From: Ramlibacter sp.
Lineage (GTDB): Bacteria; Pseudomonadota; Gammaproteobacteria; Burkholderiales; Burkholderiaceae_C
Direction of reading: 5' to 3'
NCBI RefSeq assembly: GCF_029866045.1
Contig: NZ_JARXAB010000181.1
Location: 1-35,772 of the forward strand
Length of the DNA: 35,772 bases
In this document: piece after piece, positions 27,619 to 35,746 of the stretch
Layout of the letters: every line of letters begins with the position of its first letter
Numbering within the stretch: position 1 is the stretch's first letter
The notes under the pieces: generated by a model
Databases searched by the model: none
What the model was told of the DNA's origin: nothing
The model's input: the letters and a program-made list of their open reading frames with translations, nothing else
Position numbers and translations under genes: made by a program

Positions 27619-28712
27619 TGAAGGCAGAGGCATCCACCCAGACGCAGGTGCCTGCGCTCCTGGCCTTCATTACCCAGGACGGTTGCAGTGACGCCGAGTT
27701 CGACGCCATGGCGCTGCGGCTCTTTGAGCACCAGTACGCACACAACGCGCCCCTGCGGCGCTTTTGCCAGGGACGCGGCGTGACGCCCAGGCGCATCCGC
27801 CATTGGCATGAAATTCCGGCGGTACCGATCAACGCCTTCAAGGAACTCACCTTGAGCTGTGAGCCGCCCGAGGCCTGCGCGCGGGTGTTCATGACCAGCG
27901 GCACCACAAGGGCCGAGGTGAAGGGCAAACACCACCACCCCAACATCGCGGTGTGGGACCTGTCCATGCGGCGCGGCTTCGAGCACTTCTTCATGCAAGG
28001 GCTGCCGCCGCAGGTGCCGATGGCCCTGCTGTTCCCGCCCGAAGAAGAACTCGGCAACTCCTCGCTGGGCCGTTACCTCTCGCAGGCGAAGCGCCTGTTT
28101 GGCGCACCCGGCAGCGGCCACTTCGTGAGCACCCAGGGCATGGACCTGCCGGGGTTGATGGACTTCCTGCACCGCGCTGAAGCGGGTAGCGAGCCGGTCG
28201 CCCTGCTGGGCGCCAGCTACGCCTTCGTGCATTTGCTCGACGCTCTGGCCGCCGAAGGCCGGCAGGTGAAGCTACCCGCCGGGAGCCGGCTGCTGGACAC
28301 GGGCGGCTACAAGCGCCAATCACGCGAGCTCGCGCTGGATGATTTCTACGACCAGCTCTCGCAAGCGCTGGGCCTGCCCCGCGCGCACTGCGTCAATATG
28401 TATGGCATGACCGAGCTGAGCTCGCAGTTCTACGACGCGGGCAACGACACCGTGCCTTCGGTCAAGCGCGGCATGCACTGGATCCGCTCGCGGGTGGTAA
28501 ACCCACTCACCGGCGCAGAGATGCCGCGCGGCCAGGTGGGCGTTCTGGTGCACTGCGACCTGGCCAGCTTCAATTCGACCACCACCATCCTCACCGAGGA
28601 CCTGGGGCGCGCAGTACACGGCGGCTTTGAACTCTTGGGCCGGGCCGAAGGCGCGCAAGCGCGCGGCTGCTCGCTGGCGGTGCAAGAGTTTCTGCAGGGG
28701 GCGCGGGGATGA
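27618..28712 (+). CDS. LuxE-like acyl-protein synthetase / acyl-adenylating enzyme in a thiamine operon
   Basis: This 364-residue protein of the LuxE family (an ANL-type adenylating fold) has FMTSGTT (phosphate loop, 91-97), LLDTGGYK near 225-232, YGMTELS (262-268) and LTEDLGRAVHGGFELLGR (325-342). Cys351, in ARGCSLAV near the C-terminus, corresponds in position to the LuxE cysteine that accepts the acyl group. LuxE activates a carboxylate with ATP, carries it as a thioester and passes it to LuxC. It is translationally coupled on both sides, to thiD and the LuxC-like gene, so it belongs to thiamine metabolism by context. The natural acyl substrate is unknown. Confidence 0.85.
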   Translation: MKAEASTQTQVPALLAFITQDGCSDAEFDAMALRLFEHQYAHNAPLRRFCQGRGVTPRRIRHWHEIPAVPINAFKELTLSCEPPEACARVFMTSGTTRAEVKGKHHHPNIAVWDLSMRRGFEHFFMQGLPPQVPMALLFPPEEELGNSSLGRYLSQAKRLFGAPGSGHFVSTQGMDLPGLMDFLHRAEAGSEPVALLGASYAFVHLLDALAAEGRQVKLPAGSRLLDTGGYKRQSRELALDDFYDQLSQALGLPRAHCVNMYGMTELSSQFYDAGNDTVPSVKRGMHWIRSRVVNPLTGAEMPRGQVGVLVHCDLASFNSTTTILTEDLGRAVHGGFELLGRAEGAQARGCSLAVQEFLQGARG

Positions 28713-30304
28713 ACCCAAGCGCCGCCAATTCCGCAGCCGGGCAGGACAGCGGCGCCCACGCGCGCACAGGGCAGGCGCGTGCACGCTGGGCCGCCGGCCA
28801 CCTGCCGCCCGTTTTTGCCGGCCAGGTGGGGACGCGCGATCTCAAGTTCGGCGACCTCACGGTCACCGTGCCCGCACCCGATGCCGCGCAGATGCAGGCG
28901 CTGGCCACCCATGTGGCGCGCGCCACGCGCGAGGTGCTGCGGCCCCTGCCCGTCTCCAACCTCGTCACCCACATTGACCGGGCGGTGGGTCGTCTGCTCG
29001 ACCCGCAAGACCCGTGGCGGCGCCTGGCCGACGACCTACTGCCACGCGTGACCGGCTACGACGCGCAGATGGTGCAGGTGGCCCTCACGGGCTACCTGCA
29101 GCAGTTCCGCGCGCCGCAGCTGCACCGCTTTGTGACGGAGGACTTTGCCAACCCCAAGGTGCTCGACGAGTTCCAGCCCAGCGCCAAGGGCGGCGCGGTG
29201 CGCGCGCTCGGCCCCACGCTGCTCGCCCACTCCTGGGCCGGCAATGTGCCCGGACTGCCGCTGTGGAGCCTGGCCTGCGGCCTTCTGGTCAAGGCGGGAG
29301 GCATCGGCAAATTGCCCAGCGCCGAGCCGGTGTTCGCCTCGCTCTTCACGCAGCTGCTGGCCGAGGTGCATCCCCCGCTGGCCGAGGCCCTGGCGGTGGT
29401 GTGGTGGAAGGGTGGCGAGGCCGAACCCGCCGCCAGCCTGTACCGCGCCGCCGACTGCGTGCTGGCCTACGGAAGCAACGAGGCCATCGCCCAGGTGCGC
29501 GAGCAGGTACCCGCCAACACCCGCTTCTTGCCCTATGGCCACAAGCTGGGCGTCGCCCTGGTGGGCCGCGACGGGCTGGACCGCCAGCGCGGGCCTGCGC
29601 TGGCGCGCGCAGCCGCCCACGACGTGACCCGCTACGAGCAACAGGGCTGCTACTCGCCGCATGTGGTTTATGTCGAGCGCGGCGGAAACCTGTCTCCACG
29701 CGAGTTTGCGCAGCACCTCGCCAGCGAGCTGGCCGCACTGGCCCGCCAGCATCCGCGCCGCGCATTGGGCCTGGCCGAAGCGGCGGCGGTTGGCGGCTGG
29801 CGTGAGGCGGCCGAGATGCGGGCACTAAGGGGCGCGGGACATGAATTGTTGGGGCATGCCGGCGGGGCCACCCTTGCCTCCACACCCTCATCCACACCCG
29901 CACCCACATCTTCTAACACCCCTGCACCCGCCCCAGCTGGCTGGTCGGTGGCCTATGCCGACCAGCCCCTGCCCCTGGCGCCCAGCACCGGCTGGCGCTG
30001 CATCCAGGTGGTGGCGGTGGACTCTCTGGAGCAGGCCGTCACGCTGATCGCGCCCCACGCGCTCTTTTTGCAAACTGCCGCCGTGGCCGTCGGGCCGGCA
30101 GCGCTCTACCCGCTGGCCGAGCGCTTGGCCGAAGCGGGCATCACACGCGTCACCGCGCTGGGCCGCATGACCGCCCCCGAGGCCGGCTGGCACCACGACG
30201 GCGGCTTCAACCTCGCCAGCCTGGTGCGCATGGTCGATCTGGAAATGGCCGCCGAGCGCGCCGCTGACCGGCTGGCGCCGTATGCGCAGGAGGATGGGCC
30301 GTGA
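28709..30304 (+). CDS. LuxC-like acyl (thioester) reductase in a thiamine operon
   Basis: This 531-residue member of the LuxC acyl-CoA reductase family is related to aldehyde dehydrogenases. The catalytic cysteine is Cys314 in YEQQGCYSPHVVYVE, and an NADPH-side segment (VRALGPTLLAHSWAGNVPGLPLW) is near 165-186. It reduces an activated acyl group to an aldehyde. About residues 386-411 form a Pro/Thr/Ser/Ala linker encoded by repetitive ACACCC/CACCCGC DNA, probably explaining the length above the usual 480 or so. It overlaps the LuxE-like gene by 4 bases and the ATPase gene by 4 (GTGA). No LuxA, LuxB or LuxD is present, so bioluminescence is not the role. Confidence 0.85.
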   Translation: MNPSAANSAAGQDSGAHARTGQARARWAAGHLPPVFAGQVGTRDLKFGDLTVTVPAPDAAQMQALATHVARATREVLRPLPVSNLVTHIDRAVGRLLDPQDPWRRLADDLLPRVTGYDAQMVQVALTGYLQQFRAPQLHRFVTEDFANPKVLDEFQPSAKGGAVRALGPTLLAHSWAGNVPGLPLWSLACGLLVKAGGIGKLPSAEPVFASLFTQLLAEVHPPLAEALAVVWWKGGEAEPAASLYRAADCVLAYGSNEAIAQVREQVPANTRFLPYGHKLGVALVGRDGLDRQRGPALARAAAHDVTRYEQQGCYSPHVVYVERGGNLSPREFAQHLASELAALARQHPRRALGLAEAAAVGGWREAAEMRALRGAGHELLGHAGGATLASTPSSTPAPTSSNTPAPAPAGWSVAYADQPLPLAPSTGWRCIQVVAVDSLEQAVTLIAPHALFLQTAAVAVGPAALYPLAERLAEAGITRVTALGRMTAPEAGWHHDGGFNLASLVRMVDLEMAAERAADRLAPYAQEDGP

Positions 30305-31062
30305 GTGCCGGCGAGGGTGCTTTCCTGGCGATGGACGGCGTGGGCCTGGACTACGGCGGCGTTCGCGCGGTCGATGCGGTGCAGTTGCGCGTCGCCGAGG
30401 GCGAATTTCACTGTCTGCTCGGGCGCAGCGGCTGCGGCAAGACCAGCTTGCTGCGGCTCGCCGCGGGACTGCAGGCGCCCACCCGCGGCGCGGTGTGGGT
30501 GCAGGGCCAGGCACCGGCCGAGCGCCGCGCCGAGATCGGCTTTGTGTTCCAGGCGCCCACGCTGCTGGAGTGGCGCAGCGCGCTGGACAACGTGCTGTTG
30601 CCGATTTCTCTCCTGCGCCGGCCCACCGCGCAAGACCAGGCGCAGGCGCAGAACTTGTTCGATCGAATGAGCCTCCAAGGCTTGCAGCAACGGCGGCCGC
30701 GCCAACTGTCGGGGGGCCAGCAAAGCCGGGTGGCCATCGCGCGAGCGCTCGTCACCGCGCCGCGCCTGCTTCTGCTCGACGAGCCGTTTGCCGCCCTCGA
30801 CGCCATCACCCGCGAAGAACTGCAGCAAGACTTGCTGCGCGCCTGCCGCGAAGCGGGCACCACGGTGCTCTTTGTCACGCACGACCTGGAGGAGGCGCTG
30901 TTCCTCGCCGACGACATTCACCTGATGGCCGAGGGCCGACTGACCCAGACCTTCCGGCCCGAGTTGCCCCAGGCGCGTGGAGCCGACCTGCGCGCCTCTG
31001 CCGGCTTCGCCGCCTGGGGCGGGCGACTGCGTGAGTGTTTGCGGGAAGGAGTTGCCCCATGA
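30301..31062 (+). CDS. ABC transporter ATP-binding protein (TauB/SsuB/ThiZ-type)
   Basis: This is a 253-residue cytoplasmic ATPase with GRSGCGKTS, Q-loop FVFQAPTLLEW, signature [15 protein letters not shown], Walker B LLLLDEPFAALD and H-loop VTHDLEEA. The WRSALDNVLLPI segment is typical of ATPases serving NMT1/TauA-type importers. It starts at a GTG that overlaps the LuxC-like stop and ends overlapping the permease ATG (ATGA). From context it energises uptake of a thiamine precursor. Confidence 0.9.
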   Translation: MSAGEGAFLAMDGVGLDYGGVRAVDAVQLRVAEGEFHCLLGRSGCGKTSLLRLAAGLQAPTRGAVWVQGQAPAERRAEIGFVFQAPTLLEWRSALDNVLLPISLLRRPTAQDQAQAQNLFDRMSLQGLQQRRPRQLSGGQQSRVAIARALVTAPRLLLLDEPFAALDAITREELQQDLLRACREAGTTVLFVTHDLEEALFLADDIHLMAEGRLTQTFRPELPQARGADLRASAGFAAWGGRLRECLREGVAP

Positions 31063-31901
31063 CGCGGAACGCAACCTCCAGCAACCCGCGCAGCGACGTG
31101 CCAGGGGACATGCCCGCAGACATCGTCCGCAGCGCCCCACGCCATCAGGGCCTGCTGACCGCCTTGGCCTCCCTCGCCCTGCTGGCCCTGGCGTTGGCGC
31201 TGTGGGAACTGGCCTCGCGCCGGCTTGGGCTGCCTGCGCTGGTGCTGCCGCCGCCCTCCTCCGTGGCCGCAGCGCTGTGGAAGGGGCTGGCCAGCGGCTA
31301 CTTTCGCCCGCACCTGCTGGCCACCACCTGGAATCTGGCGCTAGGTCTGGCACTGGGCTGCAGCATCGGCTTCCTGGCTGGCATTGCCCTGGCCGAATCG
31401 GCTGCCCTGCGCCGGCTGCTCTGGCCCTGGGTCGTGGTGAGCCAAGTCATTCCGAAGCTGGCGCTCATGCCCCTCTTCATCCTCTGGTTTGGCTTTGGCC
31501 ACACCTCACTGGTGGTGATCACCGCGCTCATTTGCTTTTTCCCGCTGCTGGAGACAACCGCTACCAGCCTGCGCCAGGTGGCGCCCGAGCGACTGGAGCT
31601 GTTTCGAATGCTAGGCGCAAGCCGCTGGCAGACGCTCTGGCAATTGAAGCTGCCCACCGGCCTGCCCGGCGTGCTTGCCGGCCTGCGGGTGGCGGTGATG
31701 CTGGCCCTGGTGGGCGCGGTGGTGGGCGAGTTCATCGGCGCGAGCCAGGGCCTGGGTGCCTTGGTGATTGCGGCGCAGGGCAGCATGGACACGCCGCTGA
31801 TGTTTGCGGTGCTGGTGCTGATTGCGCTGCTTGGCGTCGTCGCCTACCAACTGACCTTGTGGTTCGAGGCCACGCTGCTGCGACGGCATGACCTGAGCTG
31901 A
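31059..31901 (+). CDS. ABC transporter permease (TauC/SsuC/ThiX-type)
   Basis: This is 280 residues from the ATG at 31059, with a GGAAGGA ribosome site upstream. A polar N-terminus of about 35 residues precedes six predicted membrane helices. The ATPase-contact loop is RMLGASRWQTLWQLKLPTGLP, and the preceding VSQVIPKLALMPLFILWFGFG is the conserved core of the BPD_transp_1 permeases for sulfonates, nitrate and pyrimidines. It forms an importer with the ATPase before it and the binding protein after it. Confidence 0.9.
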   Translation: MTRNATSSNPRSDVPGDMPADIVRSAPRHQGLLTALASLALLALALALWELASRRLGLPALVLPPPSSVAAALWKGLASGYFRPHLLATTWNLALGLALGCSIGFLAGIALAESAALRRLLWPWVVVSQVIPKLALMPLFILWFGFGHTSLVVITALICFFPLLETTATSLRQVAPERLELFRMLGASRWQTLWQLKLPTGLPGVLAGLRVAVMLALVGAVVGEFIGASQGLGALVIAAQGSMDTPLMFAVLVLIALLGVVAYQLTLWFEATLLRRHDLS

Positions 31902-31978
31902 GATCGCCCACCTGATTCAACGCCGCCTTGCCCCACCCGCCGAACGATCAAAACGGACTCTCCTTGCTCTCCCTGCCC

Positions 31979-33007
31979 ATGAAGAAAACTCTCACCGCTC
32001 TCCCCTCGCTACGCCCAACACGGCGTGCGTTCCTGGCCGCTCTCGGAGCTTCAGGCCTGGCAGCCTTGACCGCGCACCCACCCGCTCTGGCGCAGGCGCG
32101 TGACCGACTCGTGGTCGCCGGCTGGAGCAAGCCCATCTCGGAAGTGACGCCCTTGCTGGTGGACCAGGACAAGGGCTTCTACCGCGCCCAAGGCCTGGCA
32201 CTGGAGTACCTGCCAGGAGCTGGTGGCGGTGACGCGATCCGCAACATCCTCTCCGGCCAGGGCGATGTGGCCTTCACCGACCCGGGCTCCCTGTTCGCGG
32301 CGCTGGACAAGGGCGAGAAGCTGCGCGCCGTCTACGACATCTACCCGCAGAACGTGTTCAACGTGGTGGCGCTCAAGTCCAGCGGCATCAGCAAACCCGC
32401 CGACCTCAAGGGCAAGCGCATCGGTGTCTACAGCCTGGCCTCGGGCACGCGCCAAAACCTGCTGGTGCTGCTGCACCAGGCGGGCCTGGCGGAGAGCGAT
32501 GTGACCATCGTGGTCACTGGGCTGCTTAACTTCGCGCCGCTGATGCAGGGCCAGGTGGACGCCACCGCCGCCACCGACACCGGCCTGGCGGTGGGCCGCC
32601 TTCGCGGCCTGGGGGAGGTCAATGTCATCGAAGTAGGCAAGAGCCTGCCCGTGTCGAGCGACCTGTTCGTGGTGCGCGAGGAGGTGTACCAGCAGAAAAA
32701 GCCCCTGCTGCGCCGCTTTCTGCGGGCCTACCGGGACGCGTCAGCCTGGATGATCGCCCAGCCCGAGGAGGCCGCGCGCCTGGCCGCTGTCCGCGCCATC
32801 GACGGCAGTGACCCGGCGCTGAACCTCACGATCATCAAGCTGCGCAATGCGTCAAGCCAGTCGGCCTTGACTACCCGCCAGGGCCTGGGCGCGCTCGACT
32901 TGGCCTCGCTGCAGCAGGCTGCCGATGTCTACCGCAAGCTGGGCATGATCGAGAAGCCGCTGCGTATGGCCGAGGTGGTGGCGACCGACCTGCTCCCCGG
33001 ACGCTGA
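31979..33007 (+). CDS. NMT1/TauA-type ABC substrate-binding protein with Tat signal
   Basis: This is 342 residues from the ATG at 31979. The N-terminus has a Tat motif (TRRAFLAALGASG), then a hydrophobic stretch and a probable AQA cleavage site near residue 40. This implies export folded, or with tight quality control. The mature part has the NMT1/SsuA layout: DKGFYRAQGLALEYLPGAGGGDAIRNILSGQGDVAFTD in pieces, then KSSGISKPADLKGKRIGVY and a two-lobed fold. The aromatic-Asn motif (DWTPNTNH-like) that marks classic ThiY proteins binding HMP or formylaminopyrimidine is absent. The ligand is probably related to, but different from, that of ThiY. Confidence 0.85.
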   Translation: MKKTLTALPSLRPTRRAFLAALGASGLAALTAHPPALAQARDRLVVAGWSKPISEVTPLLVDQDKGFYRAQGLALEYLPGAGGGDAIRNILSGQGDVAFTDPGSLFAALDKGEKLRAVYDIYPQNVFNVVALKSSGISKPADLKGKRIGVYSLASGTRQNLLVLLHQAGLAESDVTIVVTGLLNFAPLMQGQVDATAATDTGLAVGRLRGLGEVNVIEVGKSLPVSSDLFVVREEVYQQKKPLLRRFLRAYRDASAWMIAQPEEAARLAAVRAIDGSDPALNLTIIKLRNASSQSALTTRQGLGALDLASLQQAADVYRKLGMIEKPLRMAEVVATDLLPGR

Positions 33008-33083
33008 GGGGACAGGATACCAAAAGCCAAAAGCGATAAGCAGACAAGCCCTCACTTCTCATCCCGCAGCAAGGACGCACACC

Positions 33084-33875
33084 ATGGATTTCAAAGGCCA
33101 AGTGGTTCTGGTCACCGGCGCTGGTCGGGGCATTGGCGCGGCGATCGCGCGCGCTTTTGCCGCCGAGGGTGCTGCGGTGGGCATCAACTACCTGCAGGAT
33201 GAGGCCGCCGCTGCACTGACCGTGGATGAATGCCGCCGGGTCGGCCAAGCCCACGGCGGCGACGCGATTGCCCTGCGCGGCGACGTCACCCGGCCGGGGG
33301 ACTGTGCCCAAATGGTGGAGGCCCTGGTCAGCGAGTTTGGCCGCCTCGATGTGCTAGTGAATAACGCCTTCCGCCCTTATGCCTTCGACCCCGAAACGCG
33401 CAAGCCCCTGGAGGCCCTGACGCTGGCCGACTACCAGGCCCAGTTCGAGGGCGCGGTGGGCGGCGCCCTGCACATGACGCAAGCGGCCCTGCCGCATCTG
33501 CGCCGGCAGGCGCTCGGCGCGGGGGCCGGGGCCATCGTCAATGTGGCCACCAATCTGGTGGAACACCCCGTGGTGCCTTATCACGACTACGCCACCGCCA
33601 AGTCGGCGCTGGTGGGCTTCAGCCGCAACCTGGCGGCCGAACTGGGGCCGCAGGGCGTGCGTGTGAACTGCGTGGCGCCGGGCCTGGTGCACCCAACCCG
33701 CGGCAGCGAAGGCACGCGCGCCAGCTTCCGCGACGAGCTCGCCGCCGCTACCCCGCTGCGCCGCCTGGCACGCCCGGAAGACGTCGCCGGCCCGGTGCTT
33801 TTTTTGGCCTCATCCTGGAGCGGCTTCCTGACCGGGCAGGTCTTGATGGTCGACGGTGGTTTGGTGATGCGCTGA
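33084..33875 (+). CDS. Short-chain dehydrogenase/reductase in the thiamine operon
   Basis: This is a 263-residue FabG-like SDR with TGAGRGIG (11-18), GDVT near 67, NNAF (93-96, where NNAG is usual), Tyr169 and Lys173 (YATAK), and a terminal VDGGLVMR. The residue 13 before the catalytic Tyr, normally Ser, is Thr156 (NVATN). Threonine occurs in some active SDRs. A GCAAGGA site precedes the ATG. It lies 76 bases after the binding-protein gene and 72 before thiE. The best guess is reduction of the aldehyde made by the LuxC-like enzyme to an alcohol, but this is inferred only from context. Confidence 0.85.
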   Translation: MDFKGQVVLVTGAGRGIGAAIARAFAAEGAAVGINYLQDEAAAALTVDECRRVGQAHGGDAIALRGDVTRPGDCAQMVEALVSEFGRLDVLVNNAFRPYAFDPETRKPLEALTLADYQAQFEGAVGGALHMTQAALPHLRRQALGAGAGAIVNVATNLVEHPVVPYHDYATAKSALVGFSRNLAAELGPQGVRVNCVAPGLVHPTRGSEGTRASFRDELAAATPLRRLARPEDVAGPVLFLASSWSGFLTGQVLMVDGGLVMR

Positions 33876-33947
33876 GGCTGCACGATAGACGCCCCAACGA
33901 CACGCCCCACACGGCTCAGACGGCCCCACACTTCAGACGCATTCACG

Positions 33948-35045
33948 ATGTCACTCTCCATCACCCAGCCCCTGCCCCTCTCCAGCAGCCGACTCACGCT
34001 GCTCTCGCCGCCCACAGGCATGGCCCTCGAGGCAGTCCCGGCCTGGGCCGCTTCCCGGCGCCAAGCCACGGGTGACGCGATCTGCGTGGCCGGCGTGGTG
34101 ACGGCAAACCATCCCCTGCACTGGATGGAGACCAGCTATGCACGCGGCTGGGTGTTGCTGCAACCGAGCATTTCGCTGGACGGCGCCTCGCTGGCCAGCG
34201 CCTTCGCCGAGCAGCGTGCGCGCGGCTTCGTCGACGCCGATGCGGCGCTGCTAGCCCTGGCCCGCGCCAGCGGCGTCCTGCCCCGCCTGTCCTGGGGCGA
34301 GGCGCCCGACTTTCCGGTGCTGCGTACGGCGTCCTCGGGAGCAGCCCCGCGCCGCCTCGGCCTGTACGCCATCGTCGACAGCGCCGAGCGCTTGCAAGCA
34401 GTGCTCGATGCCGGCGTGAAAACAGTACAAGTGCGCATCAAGCGTCCCGCCCATCCCGACGCGGTCTGGGAATCGTCACTGCGAGAGCAACTGGCGCGCA
34501 GCATCGCAGCGGCCCGCGCCGCAGGCGCCGAGTTGTTCGTGAATGACCATGCAGATCTGGCCCTGGCGCTAGGCGCCAGCGCCATTCACCTCGGGCAGGA
34601 AGACCTGCTGGCCCTGGGCGACGCCGGCCGCGCCGATCTGGTGGCCACCGGCCTGGCCCTGGGCGTGAGCTCGCACAGCGTGTGGGAGCTGTGCCGCGCG
34701 CGAGCGCTGCCCCTGCGTTACATCGCCTGCGGCCCGGTGTGGGCGACCATCACCAAGGACATGCCCTGGGTGCCGCAAGGCCTGGACAACCTGGCCTGGT
34801 GGGCGCGTCATGCCGGCGCGCCGGTGGTGGGCATCGGTGGAATTCTCACGCCGGCACAAGTCGAGCAGGTAGCTGCCTGCGGCGCAGATGGCGTCTGCCT
34901 GGTGCGTGGCCTGGGCGATGACCCGTCGGCCACATTGCCAGCCTATGCGGCGGCGCTCGAGCGGGGTCGTAAGCGAGCCAGCGATGTGGCGTCAAATGCG
35001 GCACTGATCCAGGAACTCCATCCGAGTCTGGCTCAGACGCAGTAA
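33948..35045 (+). CDS. thiE: Thiamine-phosphate synthase ThiE with a long N-terminal extension
   Basis: This is a 365-residue protein whose last 230 residues are a ThiE barrel: RLGLYAIVDS near 139, VKTVQVRIK, ELFVNDHADLALALGASAIHLGQEDL, GVSSHS, ACGPVWATITKDM and VVGIGGILTPAQ. ThiE joins HMP pyrophosphate and thiazole phosphate to give thiamine phosphate. ThiE is normally about 210-220 residues. The first 135 or so are extra (ICVAGVVTANHPLHWMETSYARG, ARGFVDADAALLALARASG), and I cannot assign them to a family. In the phosphate/pyrophosphate loop the usual RDK is RIK. It is last in the plus-strand thiamine operon, and its end overlaps the convergent membrane protein gene by 13 bases. Confidence 0.9.
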   Translation: MSLSITQPLPLSSSRLTLLSPPTGMALEAVPAWAASRRQATGDAICVAGVVTANHPLHWMETSYARGWVLLQPSISLDGASLASAFAEQRARGFVDADAALLALARASGVLPRLSWGEAPDFPVLRTASSGAAPRRLGLYAIVDSAERLQAVLDAGVKTVQVRIKRPAHPDAVWESSLREQLARSIAAARAAGAELFVNDHADLALALGASAIHLGQEDLLALGDAGRADLVATGLALGVSSHSVWELCRARALPLRYIACGPVWATITKDMPWVPQGLDNLAWWARHAGAPVVGIGGILTPAQVEQVAACGADGVCLVRGLGDDPSATLPAYAAALERGRKRASDVASNAALIQELHPSLAQTQ

Positions 35046-35746
35046 GCGAGGATCTGCCGGCCCATGTCCATGCCCAGGGCGGCCAATGCAGCGAACACCA
35101 GCACCGCGCCGGCCAGGCGGGTGCCCCAGTCCTTGCCGGGGCCCTGGGCGCTGCGCAGCCGGGCCATCAAGACGGGCATGAGGACCAGCCCGATGCTGCT
35201 GGCCGTGGCAAACAGCCCCATGGCCAGCGCCCCCTCCCAGGGTGAGGCGGTGAGCGAAGCCACGAGGAGCGCGGACCACAGCAGGCCACAGGGCATGAAG
35301 ACCCACAGCAGGCCGGCGGCGAACAGGCTGCCTTGGCCTTGCACAGCAGGCCGGATACGCGCCCACAGTTGCAGGCTGGCCCGCTGCGCCCAGTCGGGCT
35401 GGTGTGCGAGCACCAGCAGCGACAAGCCCCAGGCCAGTACGAGCAGGTGAAACAGGGTCCACAGCGGCCGCAGGGCGCCCCCCTGCGCGGTGAGCAGCGC
35501 CAGGCCTTGCGTGGCGAGTGCAGCCAGCGCGCCGACCGCGCTGTAGCCGGTGAGGCGACCCACGTGGAAAGCGATGGTGCGGCGGTCGGTGGCGACCTGG
35601 CGCAGAACGAACACGGTGCCCGCGCCGGCCTCACGCCCCTGCCCTGTGCCGGTCAACCCGGCGCAGGCTGCGCCGCACATCGCCGCGCAATGCGGGGTGG
35701 CGGCCAGACCCATGGCCAAGGCGGTGAGCAGGAGGGTGACAGACAT
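35033..35746 (-). CDS. TauE/SafE (UreH/DsbD_2-like) family membrane protein
   Basis: This is a 237-residue polytopic protein with about six membrane helices. The N-terminal signature PHCAAMCGAACAG is the H-C-x-x-M-C-G motif of the sulfite-exporter/UreH-like family often linked to copper or cytochrome oxidase maturation. VFMPCGLLWSALLVA, the second conserved segment, carries a Pro-Cys-Gly motif. The ATG at 35746 lies 26 bases from the window edge, so the upstream neighbour cannot be seen. In betaproteobacteria such genes commonly lie beside fixNOPQ/ccoS clusters, but that cannot be tested here. Confidence 0.85.
   Translation of the reverse strand: MSVTLLLTALAMGLAATPHCAAMCGAACAGLTGTGQGREAGAGTVFVLRQVATDRRTIAFHVGRLTGYSAVGALAALATQGLALLTAQGGALRPLWTLFHLLVLAWGLSLLVLAHQPDWAQRASLQLWARIRPAVQGQGSLFAAGLLWVFMPCGLLWSALLVASLTASPWEGALAMGLFATASSIGLVLMPVLMARLRSAQGPGKDWGTRLAGAVLVFAALAALGMDMGRQILAYCV

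Noticed and set aside
27618-30304. Bioluminescence (lux) operon
   Set aside because: Only LuxE- and LuxC-like genes are present. LuxA, LuxB and LuxD are missing, and the LLM oxidoreductase at 3328-4374 is distant and of another branch.
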